This document shows positions 36,893 through 44,180 of a DNA stretch of 64,000 nucleotides, piece by piece (the stretch's first letter is position 1; every line of letters starts with the position of its first letter). The notes beneath the pieces are model-generated. The model did no database searches. It was not told the DNA's origin and saw only the letters and a program-made list of their open reading frames with translations. Source of the DNA: Gallaecimonas kandeliae. Lineage in GTDB: Bacteria; Pseudomonadota; Gammaproteobacteria; Enterobacterales; Gallaecimonadaceae. Location of the stretch: the NCBI RefSeq assembly GCF_030450055.1, contig NZ_CP118480.1, positions 957,415-1,021,414 on the forward strand, written 5' to 3'. The translations under genes and the position numbers were made by a program.

Positions 36893-37077
36893 GGCGCTTT
36901 CGCCCCGTTAAGCGCAGCGCTGAGCCGCCGGGAGCCTGAGCTGGCGCGAGGCAGGACGCCGAGCGAGCGGAATACGTGGTTGGACCCGCGTATGCAGCGG
37001 TCAGCGGTAAGCGACCAGAGGCGAAGGAGAAGCGAAGCGTGGGGCCGGGTTTTGGGTACTTTTGCCGCAAAAGTACC
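36893..37077 (-). repeat. Diverged inverted member of the repeat family
   Basis: Read on the minus strand it has the same order of landmarks as copy 1: a hairpin GGTACTTTTG / CAAAAGTACC (37055-37077), a CTCTGGTCGCT block, and CGGCGGCTCAGCGCTGC..CTTAACGGG (36893-36932, compare 33230-33266). Confidence 0.7.
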
Positions 37078-37281
37078 GCGCCAGCGGGGCGCCCCCCGCA
37101 AACAAACAGCCGGTGCCGTCAGGCACCTTCAAGACACGCTACCGCCCCAAGGTTGCTGCCTCCCTGTAATGCGCAAAGCGGACCTTCCTTGGCGCTTAGG
37201 CTCAACATTAGACAGGGTCTGGCTGTTCGTAAAGCACACAACCGATTCAAAATCAGTCCCGTGGCGCCAAAGCCCAGCCAC

Positions 37282-37308
37282 AAAAAAGGCCCCTGCAAGA
37301 GGGGCCTT
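37282..37308 (-). terminator. Terminator after metT
   Basis: Minus-strand stem AAGGCCCCT / AGGGGCCTT with TTTTTT following, 37 bp beyond the stop. Confidence 0.88.
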
Positions 37309-37344
37309 GGCCAAGGCAATAAAGAGAAGCGCGGTGAGGCAACC

Positions 37345-38643
37345 TCAATGCCTCACCAGCACCCGCCGCGACACCGGCACCAGCACGGTGGAAAGGGTGA
37401 TGGCCGCCAGCAGCAGCACATAGCCGGAGTGGCTGACCACCTCCACAGGGGACAGGCCAAAGGAGGAACCCAGCAGCAGCGCCTGGGCGCCCCAGGGAAT
37501 GAGCCCCTGGTTGACGCAGGCGAAGATGTCCAAGAGGCTCGCCGAGCGCACCGGGCTGATCTGGCTCTTCTGAGCCAGATCCTTGGCCAGCTGGCCGTTG
37601 ACGATGATGGAGACGGTGTTGTTGGCGGTGCAGAAGTTGGTGGAAAACACCAGGCCGGCGATGGCCAGCTCGCCGCTCTGGCGGCTGCCGCTACGGTCCA
37701 GCTTGGCGGCCAGCCAGGCGAGGCCCCCCTGCTTTTCCATCAGGTAGGCCAGGCCCCCCATCAACAGGGAGAGCATGAAGATCTCCTGCATGCCGGTGAA
37801 GCCGCCGTAGATGTCCTTGGCGTACTGGCTCCAGCCGTAGTCGCCGGAAAGGCCCACCAGACCGGCCAGCACTATGCCCAGCAGCAGCACCACGAAGACG
37901 TTGAGGCCCAGCACCGCCAGCACCAGTATCACCAGGTAGGGCATTATCGGCAGCAGCTGGTAGTCCTTGGCCTCGACAGGGGCCTGGCTGGTGCCGGCCA
38001 GGCCCAGCCAGAGCAAGGTCAGCAGGGCGGCGGGCAGGGCCAGGCGGAAGTTGGCGCGGAACTTGTCTTTCATGTCGCAGCCCTGGGTGCGGGTGGCGGC
38101 GATGGTGGTGTCGGAGATGATGGAGAGGTTGTCACCGAAGATGGCGCCGGAAAGAAGCGCTCCTGCCGTCAGCCCCAGGGGCAGGTCCCCCTGCTGGGCC
38201 AGGCCCAGGGCCACCGGGGCCAGGGCCGCTATGGTGCCCATGGAGGTGCCCATGGCGGTGGCGATGAAGGCGGCGATGACGAAGAGCCCGGGCAGCAGCA
38301 GGGCGCTCGGCACCAGGGACAGGCCCAGCTGCACCGTGGCGTCGACGCCGCCTGTGGCCTTGGCCACGGCCCCGAAGGCCCCGGCCAGCAGATAGATGAG
38401 GCACATGGCCATGATGTTGGAATGGCCGCAGCCCCTGAGGAACTGCTCCATGGTGCTGTTGAGGCTGTCCTTTGAGATCAGCACGGCCAGGATCAGGGCC
38501 GGCAGCACCGCCACCGGGGCCGGCAGCTGGTAAAAGGCGTAGTCGACGCCGGTCAGGCTCAGGTAGGAGCCCACGCCCAGGAACAGCGCCAGGAAGGCCA
38601 GCAGCGGCAGCAGGGGCAGGGGGGAACCTTGCTTGTGGGACAC
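37345..38643 (-). CDS. metT: NhaC-family transporter, predicted methionine transporter MetT
   Basis: 432 residues with about eleven membrane helices and NhaC-family blocks (ATAMGTSMGTIAALAPVALG; GAIFGDNLSIISDTTIAATRTQG; STNFCTANNTVSIIVNGQLA). Family membership alone would suggest a Na+/H+ or organic-acid antiporter. A MetJ-type operator 60-90 bp upstream favours MetT, the methionine importer of Vibrio and Shewanella that belongs to this family and the MetJ regulon. Divergent from the efflux operon. Confidence 0.7.
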   Translation of the reverse strand: MSHKQGSPLPLLPLLAFLALFLGVGSYLSLTGVDYAFYQLPAPVAVLPALILAVLISKDSLNSTMEQFLRGCGHSNIMAMCLIYLLAGAFGAVAKATGGVDATVQLGLSLVPSALLLPGLFVIAAFIATAMGTSMGTIAALAPVALGLAQQGDLPLGLTAGALLSGAIFGDNLSIISDTTIAATRTQGCDMKDKFRANFRLALPAALLTLLWLGLAGTSQAPVEAKDYQLLPIMPYLVILVLAVLGLNVFVVLLLGIVLAGLVGLSGDYGWSQYAKDIYGGFTGMQEIFMLSLLMGGLAYLMEKQGGLAWLAAKLDRSGSRQSGELAIAGLVFSTNFCTANNTVSIIVNGQLAKDLAQKSQISPVRSASLLDIFACVNQGLIPWGAQALLLGSSFGLSPVEVVSHSGYVLLLAAITLSTVLVPVSRRVLVRH

Positions 38644-38709
38644 AGTCTTCTCCTCGGAGGCAGGTGCCGGTTAAAGGCGCGCAAATTTACGCCAGCACTC
38701 TGGAGCTGT

Positions 38710-38733
38710 CAACGTCTGGACGTCTGGATGTTG
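38710..38733 (-). promoter_or_regulatory. MetJ-type operator (tandem met boxes)
   Basis: Three consecutive 8-bp boxes: CAACGTCT, GGACGTCT, GGATGTTG, matching repeats of the AGACGTCT met box with best agreement in the centre. It is 67 bp upstream of the metT start and 116 bp before the efflux genes, so metT is the likelier target. Confidence 0.75.
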
Positions 38734-38848
38734 AAGTCGCCAAACCTCCCTTTATCGCGGCCGGGGATCGGCATATCCGATCCGCGGCCAAGCTTGTCAG
38801 CGAATAATGCGACTATTGCTCCAATAGCGAGTTCAGGAAAGCAAGAAA

Positions 38849-39907
38849 ATGAAGAAACTGGCCTTAGTGGTGGTGCTGGCGCTGATCGCCGCCGCCTTCT
38901 GGTGGCAACACAAGCAGCAGGCGGCGCCGACCCACGGCAAAGCGGCCCTGGTCAGGGTGGTGACCCGCCCCGTGGCCATGCAGCTGCTGTCCGACGAGAT
39001 AGAGGCCCTGGGCACCACCCAGGCCTTCGAGTCGGTGACCATCACGGCCAGCGTCAGCGACAAGATTGAAGAGGTGCTCTTCCACGACAACCAGCAGGTC
39101 AAGGCCGGCGATCTACTGGTGACCTTGCAGCACCAGGAAGAGCAGGCGGCCCTGGACGCCGCCGAGGTGGATCTCAAGGAGCAGCAGCGGGAATACCGCC
39201 GCATCACCGACCTGGTGAAGAAGAAGACCATAGCCGCCTCCGAGCTGGACCGGCTGCAGAGCGCCGTGGACTTGGCCAAGGCCAACGTGGCCAAGAGCCA
39301 GGCCCAGCTCAATGACCGCTTCATCCGCGCCCCCTTCGACGGCCGCCTCGGCTTTCGCCAGGTCAGCACCGGCGCCCTGGTCAGCCCCGGCACCGCCATC
39401 ACCACCCTGGACGACGTCAGCCCCATCAAGCTGGACTTCACGGTGCCGGAGCGCTTCCTGCCGATCCTGAGCCCCGGCAAGGACATCCACGCCAGCTCCG
39501 AAGCGGTGCCGGACCGGCGTTTCCAGGGCAAGGTGGCCAGCATCGACACCCGTATCGACCCCGTGTCCCGCAGCGCCACAGTGCGGGCGGAGCTTGACAA
39601 CCAGGACGGCTCCCTGCGCCCCGGCATGCTGCTGCGGGTGCGGCTGGTCAAGGAGGCGCGCCGCGCCCTGGCGGTGCCGGCGGCGGCCTTGTTCCAGCTC
39701 AAAGATCAGCATTTCGTGTTCGTGGTGGACAAGGACCACAAGGTCAGCCAGCGCGCCGTGCAGACGGGGCTGCGCCTGCCCGGCCTGGTGGAAGTGGTGG
39801 CCGGCCTCAAGGAAGGTGAGCATGTGGTGATCCGCGGCCTGTTGAAAGTCCGTGACGGCGCCACCGTCGAGGAGAAGCAGGAAGACTACCCGGGGGCCAA
39901 GGCATGA
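38849..39907 (+). CDS. RND efflux periplasmic adaptor (membrane fusion protein)
   Basis: 352 residues: N-terminal membrane anchor (KLALVVVLALIAAAFWW), no lipobox, then the lipoyl/hairpin/beta-barrel layout of MFPs (VKAGDLLVTLQHQEEQAAL; RFIRAPFDGRLGFRQVSTGALVSPG is quoted in part as APFDGRLGFRQVSTGA; RTVRAEL-like SATVRAELDN). It links the RND pump to an outer-membrane channel. Its stop overlaps the pump start by 4 bp (ATGA). No TolC-type gene or regulator is adjacent. Confidence 0.9.
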   Translation: MKKLALVVVLALIAAAFWWQHKQQAAPTHGKAALVRVVTRPVAMQLLSDEIEALGTTQAFESVTITASVSDKIEEVLFHDNQQVKAGDLLVTLQHQEEQAALDAAEVDLKEQQREYRRITDLVKKKTIAASELDRLQSAVDLAKANVAKSQAQLNDRFIRAPFDGRLGFRQVSTGALVSPGTAITTLDDVSPIKLDFTVPERFLPILSPGKDIHASSEAVPDRRFQGKVASIDTRIDPVSRSATVRAELDNQDGSLRPGMLLRVRLVKEARRALAVPAAALFQLKDQHFVFVVDKDHKVSQRAVQTGLRLPGLVEVVAGLKEGEHVVIRGLLKVRDGATVEEKQEDYPGAKA

Positions 39908-42900
39908 TCCTGACCGATCTCTCGGTCCGGCGCCCGGTGGTGGCGTCGGTGTTGTCGCTGCTGATCGTCATCTTCGGCCTGGTGGCCTTCGGCAAGCTGC
40001 CGCTGCGCGAATATCCCAGCATAGATCCGCCCCTGGTCAACATCCACACCACCTACCGGGGCGCCTCGGCGGCGGTGGTGGAGTCCCGTATCACCCAGAT
40101 TTTGGAAGACAGGGTGTCCGGCATCGAAGGCATTCGCAACATCAACTCCAGCAGCCAGGACGGCAGCTCTTCCATCACCATCGAATTCGACATAGCCCGC
40201 AACATAGACGCGGCCACCAACGACGTGCGCGACAAGATCTCCGGGGCCCTCAACAACCTGCCGGAAGAGGCGGATCCACCGGAGGTGTCCAAGGCCGGCT
40301 CCGACGACGAGACGGTGATGTGGCTCATCCTCCAGTCCGACCGCATGACGGTGCGCGAGCTCTCCGACTACGCCGACCGCTACCTGGTGGACAAGTTCTC
40401 GGTGCTGAACGGCGTGGCCCGGGTGCGCATCGGCGGCGAGCAGCGCACGGCCATGCGCATCTGGCTGGACCGCCAGGCCCTGGCGGCCCGCAACCTCACC
40501 GTCACCGACGTGGAAAACGCCCTGCGTTCCCAGAACGTGGAGCTGCCGGCCGGGGACCTCGAGGCCCTTGACCGCCAGTTCACGGTGCGCCTGCAGCGCC
40601 AGTACGAGAAGCAGGAAGACTTCGCCAACCTGGTGGTGGGCCGCGGCAAGGACGGCTACCTGGTCAAGCTGTCGGACGTGGCGCGGGTGGAGGAGAGCAC
40701 CGACGAGACCCGCAAGATGTTCCGCGGCAACGGCCAGAACATGGTGGGCCTCGGCATCGCCAAGACCTCCACGGCCAACACCCTGGAGGTGGCGCGGGCC
40801 GCCCATGAACTGGTCAAGCAGCTCAACCACAGCCTGCCGGCCGGCATGACCCTGGGGGCCGGCTACGACTCCTCCATATTCATCGAAAAATCGGTGGACG
40901 AGGTCTACAGCACCCTCTTCATCGCCATGTTGCTGGTGGTCATCGTCATCTACCTCTTCCTGGGGTCGGTGCGGGCCATGGTGATACCGGCGGTGGCCCT
41001 GCCGGTGTCCCTGATGGGGGCCATCATCGTCCTCTACGCCCTCGGCTATACCATCAACCTGCTGACCTTGCTGGCCATGATCCTCGCCATCGGCATGGTG
41101 GTGGACGACGCCATCGTCATGCTGGAGAACATCCACAGGCGTATAGAGGAAGGGGAGTCGCCGTTGGTGGCGGCCTTCCTGGGGGCGCGCCAGGTGGCCT
41201 TTGCCGTTATCGCCACCACCATGGTGCTGATCTCGGTGTTCCTGCCCATCACCTTCCTGGAAGGGGACTTGGGCAAGCTCTTTACCGAGTTCTCTGTGGC
41301 CATGGCCGCGGCCGTAGCCTTCTCGGCCGTGGTGGCCCTGACCCTGTCGCCCATGATGTGCTCCAAGCTGCTGAGGGCCCATGACGGCCATTCCGGCCTG
41401 GCGGGCTTCATGGAGCGGCTGCTGGGGCGCATCGCTGCCGGCTACCAGGTGCTGCTGACCCGGCTTATCCGCCACCCGCTCTGGGTGCTGGCCCTGGTGC
41501 TGGCCAGCGTCGCTGCCATTTCCTACCTGGTGGAAAAGGTGCCCGGCGAATTCACGCCCCCCGAGGACCGCGGCTCCTTCTATGTGATGGTGGGCGGCCC
41601 CGAGGGCGCCTCCTACTCGTACATGGAAAAGTACATGAACGAGATAGAGAAGCGGCTGCTGCCCATGACGGGCCCGGACGGCGAGTTCGGCAAGATGATC
41701 ACCCTGGCCCCCCGCGGCTGGGGCGGGGTGCGGGCCTACAACAGCGGCATGGTGATCATCTCCCTGAAGGACTGGTCACAGCGCCGGCCTATCAGCGAGG
41801 TCATGGACGATGTGCGCGCGCGCCTTAGCGATCTGGCCGGGGTGCGGGCCTTCACCGTGATGCGCAGCGCCTTCGGCCGCGGCACCGCCAAGCCGGTGCA
41901 GTTCGTCATCGGCGGCCCCGACTACGACAGCCTGCGGGAATGGCGGGACATCATAGAGAAGGAGGCGGCCAAGAACCCGGGCCTGCGCGGCATCGACGAC
42001 GACTACAAGGAAACCAAACCCCAGCTCAAGGTGACGGTGGACCAGGCGCGCGCCGCCGACCTTGGCATCAGCATGAACACCATCGGCAAGACGTTGGAAA
42101 CCATGCTGGGCTCCAAGGTGGTCACCACCTATGTGAAGAACGGCGAGGAGTATGACGTCATCCTCGAAGGGGAGCGGGACGAGCAGCGCTCGCCCCAGGC
42201 CATAGGCGGCATCTATGTGCGCTCCGACAAGAACGGCCAGCTGGTGCCCCTGAGTTCGGTGGTCAACGTCAAGGAGGTGGCGGACGCCGCCAGCCTCAAC
42301 CGCTACAACCGGATGAGGGCCATCACCATAGAGGCCAACCTGGCGGACGGCTACAGCCTGGGGGATGCCCTCAAATACATGGACGACCTCGCCGCCCGGC
42401 TGCTGCCGGCCGAGGCCTCCATCAGTTACAAGGGCCCGTCCCTGGACTACAAGAACTCCGGCAGCTCCGTCTACTTCATCTTCGCCCTGGCATTGGGGGT
42501 GGTGTTCCTGGTGCTGGCGGCCCAGTTCGAGAGCTGGGTGCACCCCCTGGTGATCATGCTGGCGGTGCCGCTGGCCATGCTCGGCGCCTTGCTGGGGCTC
42601 TACTTCACCGGCCAGACCATCAACATCTACAGCCAAATCGGCATCATCATGCTCATTGGCCTGGCGGCCAAGAACGGCATCCTCATCGTCGAGTTCGCCA
42701 ACCAGCTCCGGGACGAGGGCCAGGAATTCACCCAGGCCCTGGTCAACGCCTCCGTTCAGCGCCTGAGGCCCATACTGATGACGGGGATCACCACGGCCGC
42801 CGGCTCAGTACCCCTGGTGCTGGCCTCCGGCGCCGGCGCCGAGACCCGCTACGTCATCGGCATAGTGGTGCTTTGCGGCATCGTCGTTGCCACCGGCTTT

Positions 42901-43050
42901 ACCTTGCTGGTCACCCCCGTGATGTACGCCTGGCTGGCCAGGCGCACGTTGTCCCCCGAGCATGTGAGCCGCGAACTGCAAGCGGCACTGGACCGGGAAG
43001 GAAAAGCCGTTAAAGTGTTGGCCTCCGAGCCGCTTGAGGACAAATCATGA
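39904..43050 (+). CDS. RND efflux pump permease (HAE-1/AcrB-like)
   Basis: 1048 residues, usual length. Twelve helices and two large periplasmic loops. Features: FPEEVDP-like LPEEADPPEV region, GMVVDDAIVMLENI with the proton-relay aspartate pair in TM4, and the C-terminal mirror (GLAAKNGILIVEFANQL). It exports drugs or other compounds using the proton gradient; substrates unknown. Its stop overlaps dapB as ATGA, an unusual coupling with a lysine-pathway gene. Confidence 0.93.
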   Translation: MILTDLSVRRPVVASVLSLLIVIFGLVAFGKLPLREYPSIDPPLVNIHTTYRGASAAVVESRITQILEDRVSGIEGIRNINSSSQDGSSSITIEFDIARNIDAATNDVRDKISGALNNLPEEADPPEVSKAGSDDETVMWLILQSDRMTVRELSDYADRYLVDKFSVLNGVARVRIGGEQRTAMRIWLDRQALAARNLTVTDVENALRSQNVELPAGDLEALDRQFTVRLQRQYEKQEDFANLVVGRGKDGYLVKLSDVARVEESTDETRKMFRGNGQNMVGLGIAKTSTANTLEVARAAHELVKQLNHSLPAGMTLGAGYDSSIFIEKSVDEVYSTLFIAMLLVVIVIYLFLGSVRAMVIPAVALPVSLMGAIIVLYALGYTINLLTLLAMILAIGMVVDDAIVMLENIHRRIEEGESPLVAAFLGARQVAFAVIATTMVLISVFLPITFLEGDLGKLFTEFSVAMAAAVAFSAVVALTLSPMMCSKLLRAHDGHSGLAGFMERLLGRIAAGYQVLLTRLIRHPLWVLALVLASVAAISYLVEKVPGEFTPPEDRGSFYVMVGGPEGASYSYMEKYMNEIEKRLLPMTGPDGEFGKMITLAPRGWGGVRAYNSGMVIISLKDWSQRRPISEVMDDVRARLSDLAGVRAFTVMRSAFGRGTAKPVQFVIGGPDYDSLREWRDIIEKEAAKNPGLRGIDDDYKETKPQLKVTVDQARAADLGISMNTIGKTLETMLGSKVVTTYVKNGEEYDVILEGERDEQRSPQAIGGIYVRSDKNGQLVPLSSVVNVKEVADAASLNRYNRMRAITIEANLADGYSLGDALKYMDDLAARLLPAEASISYKGPSLDYKNSGSSVYFIFALALGVVFLVLAAQFESWVHPLVIMLAVPLAMLGALLGLYFTGQTINIYSQIGIIMLIGLAAKNGILIVEFANQLRDEGQEFTQALVNASVQRLRPILMTGITTAAGSVPLVLASGAGAETRYVIGIVVLCGIVVATGFTLLVTPVMYAWLARRTLSPEHVSRELQAALDREGKAVKVLASEPLEDKS

Positions 43051-43841
43051 CAGCTATCGCCATATTGGGGGCCAACGGCCGCATGGGTAAGGCGCTGATC
43101 CGCGCCATCGCCGAAGACGACGCCGCCAAACTGGTGTCGGCCCAGGTCCGCCCCGGCCATGCCCTGCTGGGCCAGGACGCCGGTATCCAGGCCGGCGTCG
43201 AGCCGCTGGGAGTGGCCCTGAGCGACCAGCTCAACCCCGGCACCCAGGTGGTGGTCGACTTCACCTCGCCGGACAATACCGCCTTGGTGGCCGCCGATTG
43301 TGCCGCCAAGGGCCTGGCCCTGGTGGTGGGCACCACAGGCCTGGAAGAGCGCCACAAGGCGGCCCTGGTTGAAGCCGCCAGGCAGGTGCCGGTGGTGTTC
43401 GCCCCCAACATGAGCGTGGGGGTCAACCTGCTGCTGGGTCTGGTGCATCTTGCCAGCCAGGTGCTGGGGGACAGCGTCGACATCGAGGTGCTGGAAGCCC
43501 ACCACCGCCACAAGAAGGATGCCCCTTCGGGCACCGCCCTGGCCCTGGGGGAAGCGGCGGCCAAGGCCCTTGGCCGTAACCTCAAGGAATGCGCCGTCTA
43601 CGGCCGCGAGGGCATCACCGGCGAGCGCGACCGCCAGACCATAGGTTTCGCGACTGTGCGAGCCGGCGACATCATCGGCGAGCATACGGTGCTCTTCGCC
43701 GGCGAGGGCGAGCGCATCGAGCTGACCCACAAGGCCCACAACCGCGACACCTTCGCCATCGGTGCCCTGCGCGCCGCCCACTGGCTGCAAGGCCGCGCCC
43801 CTGGCCTCTACGACATGCAGGATGTCCTTGGCCTGAAGTAA
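43047..43841 (+). CDS. dapB: 4-hydroxy-tetrahydrodipicolinate reductase DapB
   Basis: 264 residues. NAD(P)-binding GANGRMGKALI at the start and the diagnostic EAHHRHKKDAPSGTAL with catalytic His and Lys, followed by GFATVRAGDIIGEHTV. It catalyses a step of lysine and diaminopimelate synthesis. Here it overlaps the efflux pump gene and is followed by a hairpin, instead of lying next to carA as is common in Alteromonadales. Confidence 0.96.
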   Translation: MTAIAILGANGRMGKALIRAIAEDDAAKLVSAQVRPGHALLGQDAGIQAGVEPLGVALSDQLNPGTQVVVDFTSPDNTALVAADCAAKGLALVVGTTGLEERHKAALVEAARQVPVVFAPNMSVGVNLLLGLVHLASQVLGDSVDIEVLEAHHRHKKDAPSGTALALGEAAAKALGRNLKECAVYGREGITGERDRQTIGFATVRAGDIIGEHTVLFAGEGERIELTHKAHNRDTFAIGALRAAHWLQGRAPGLYDMQDVLGLK

Positions 43842-43852
43842 GTCAGACCCTG

Positions 43853-43886
43853 GTTGCCGCCAAGTTGACGTTGGCGGCAACTTATT
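43853..43886 (+). terminator. Terminator-like hairpin after dapB
   Basis: Perfect 11-bp stem GTTGCCGCCAA / TTGGCGGCAAC with a 7-base loop, then TTATT. The T-run is weak. Confidence 0.65.
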
Positions 43887-44031
43887 CCCTCCGCAGTGCC
43901 CTTTTTACTATCCGCAAAAGTTACATTTCCTTAACTATCATCCGTTTGTCGGGTGGTCACTTCGCTGCCAAGCCCTCTATTCGGCAGCCTGTCCGAAGGC
44001 GATCCGGTTAAAGGATTATTACCAAAGCCCT

Positions 44032-44047
44032 TTGAATACGTATGCAA
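44032..44047. promoter_or_regulatory. Palindromic operator, LacI-family type (site 1)
   Basis: TTGAATACGTATGCAA, a near-perfect palindrome centred on ACGT. The same site, with one base changed, is found before the glycosidase operon at 48603. The form is typical of LacI-family sugar regulators such as MalR; no regulator gene is in the window. Confidence 0.75.
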
Positions 44048-44180
44048 TGCGTTGTCCTGCGATCTGCCTATTGCGTAGCATTCATTTCGGGCAGCGGCCG
44101 CCCGTTGACGTCAAGGTAATGTTGATAAGAACGGCCGCTCAACGACACAGACAATAAGCCCGATAGGGCAGGGGGAAACG

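Larger units (their letters stand above)
36143..37344. other. 1.2-kb gene-free stretch upstream of the cassette block
   Basis: No credible gene, and in particular no integron integrase. It contains the cassette entry box, an inverted-repeat element, the second 166-bp repeat, a diverged inverted relative of the repeat and the terminator of the transporter gene. The open frames seen here are shared between repeat copies. Confidence 0.75.
43842..44180 (+). promoter_or_regulatory. Intergenic region before TonB receptor
   Basis: 339 bp with no gene. It contains the dapB hairpin (43853-43881), an AT-richer stretch around 43900-43945, the palindromic operator at 44032-44047, and a 130-bp leader. 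The receptor ATG follows GGGGGAAACG. Confidence 0.7.

Noticed and set aside
37225-37280. tRNA-Leu-like fragment (GATTCAAAATC followed by a GTGGCGCCA end)
   Set aside because: The anticodon-like loop resembles tRNA-Leu(CAA), but D-arm, acceptor pairing and T-arm cannot be formed; likely chance or a relic.
36976-38475. 499-codon open frame antisense to metT
   Set aside because: It runs through repeat DNA and the opposite strand of a clear membrane transporter; Gln/Gly/His-rich composition is typical of a shadow frame in GC-rich DNA.
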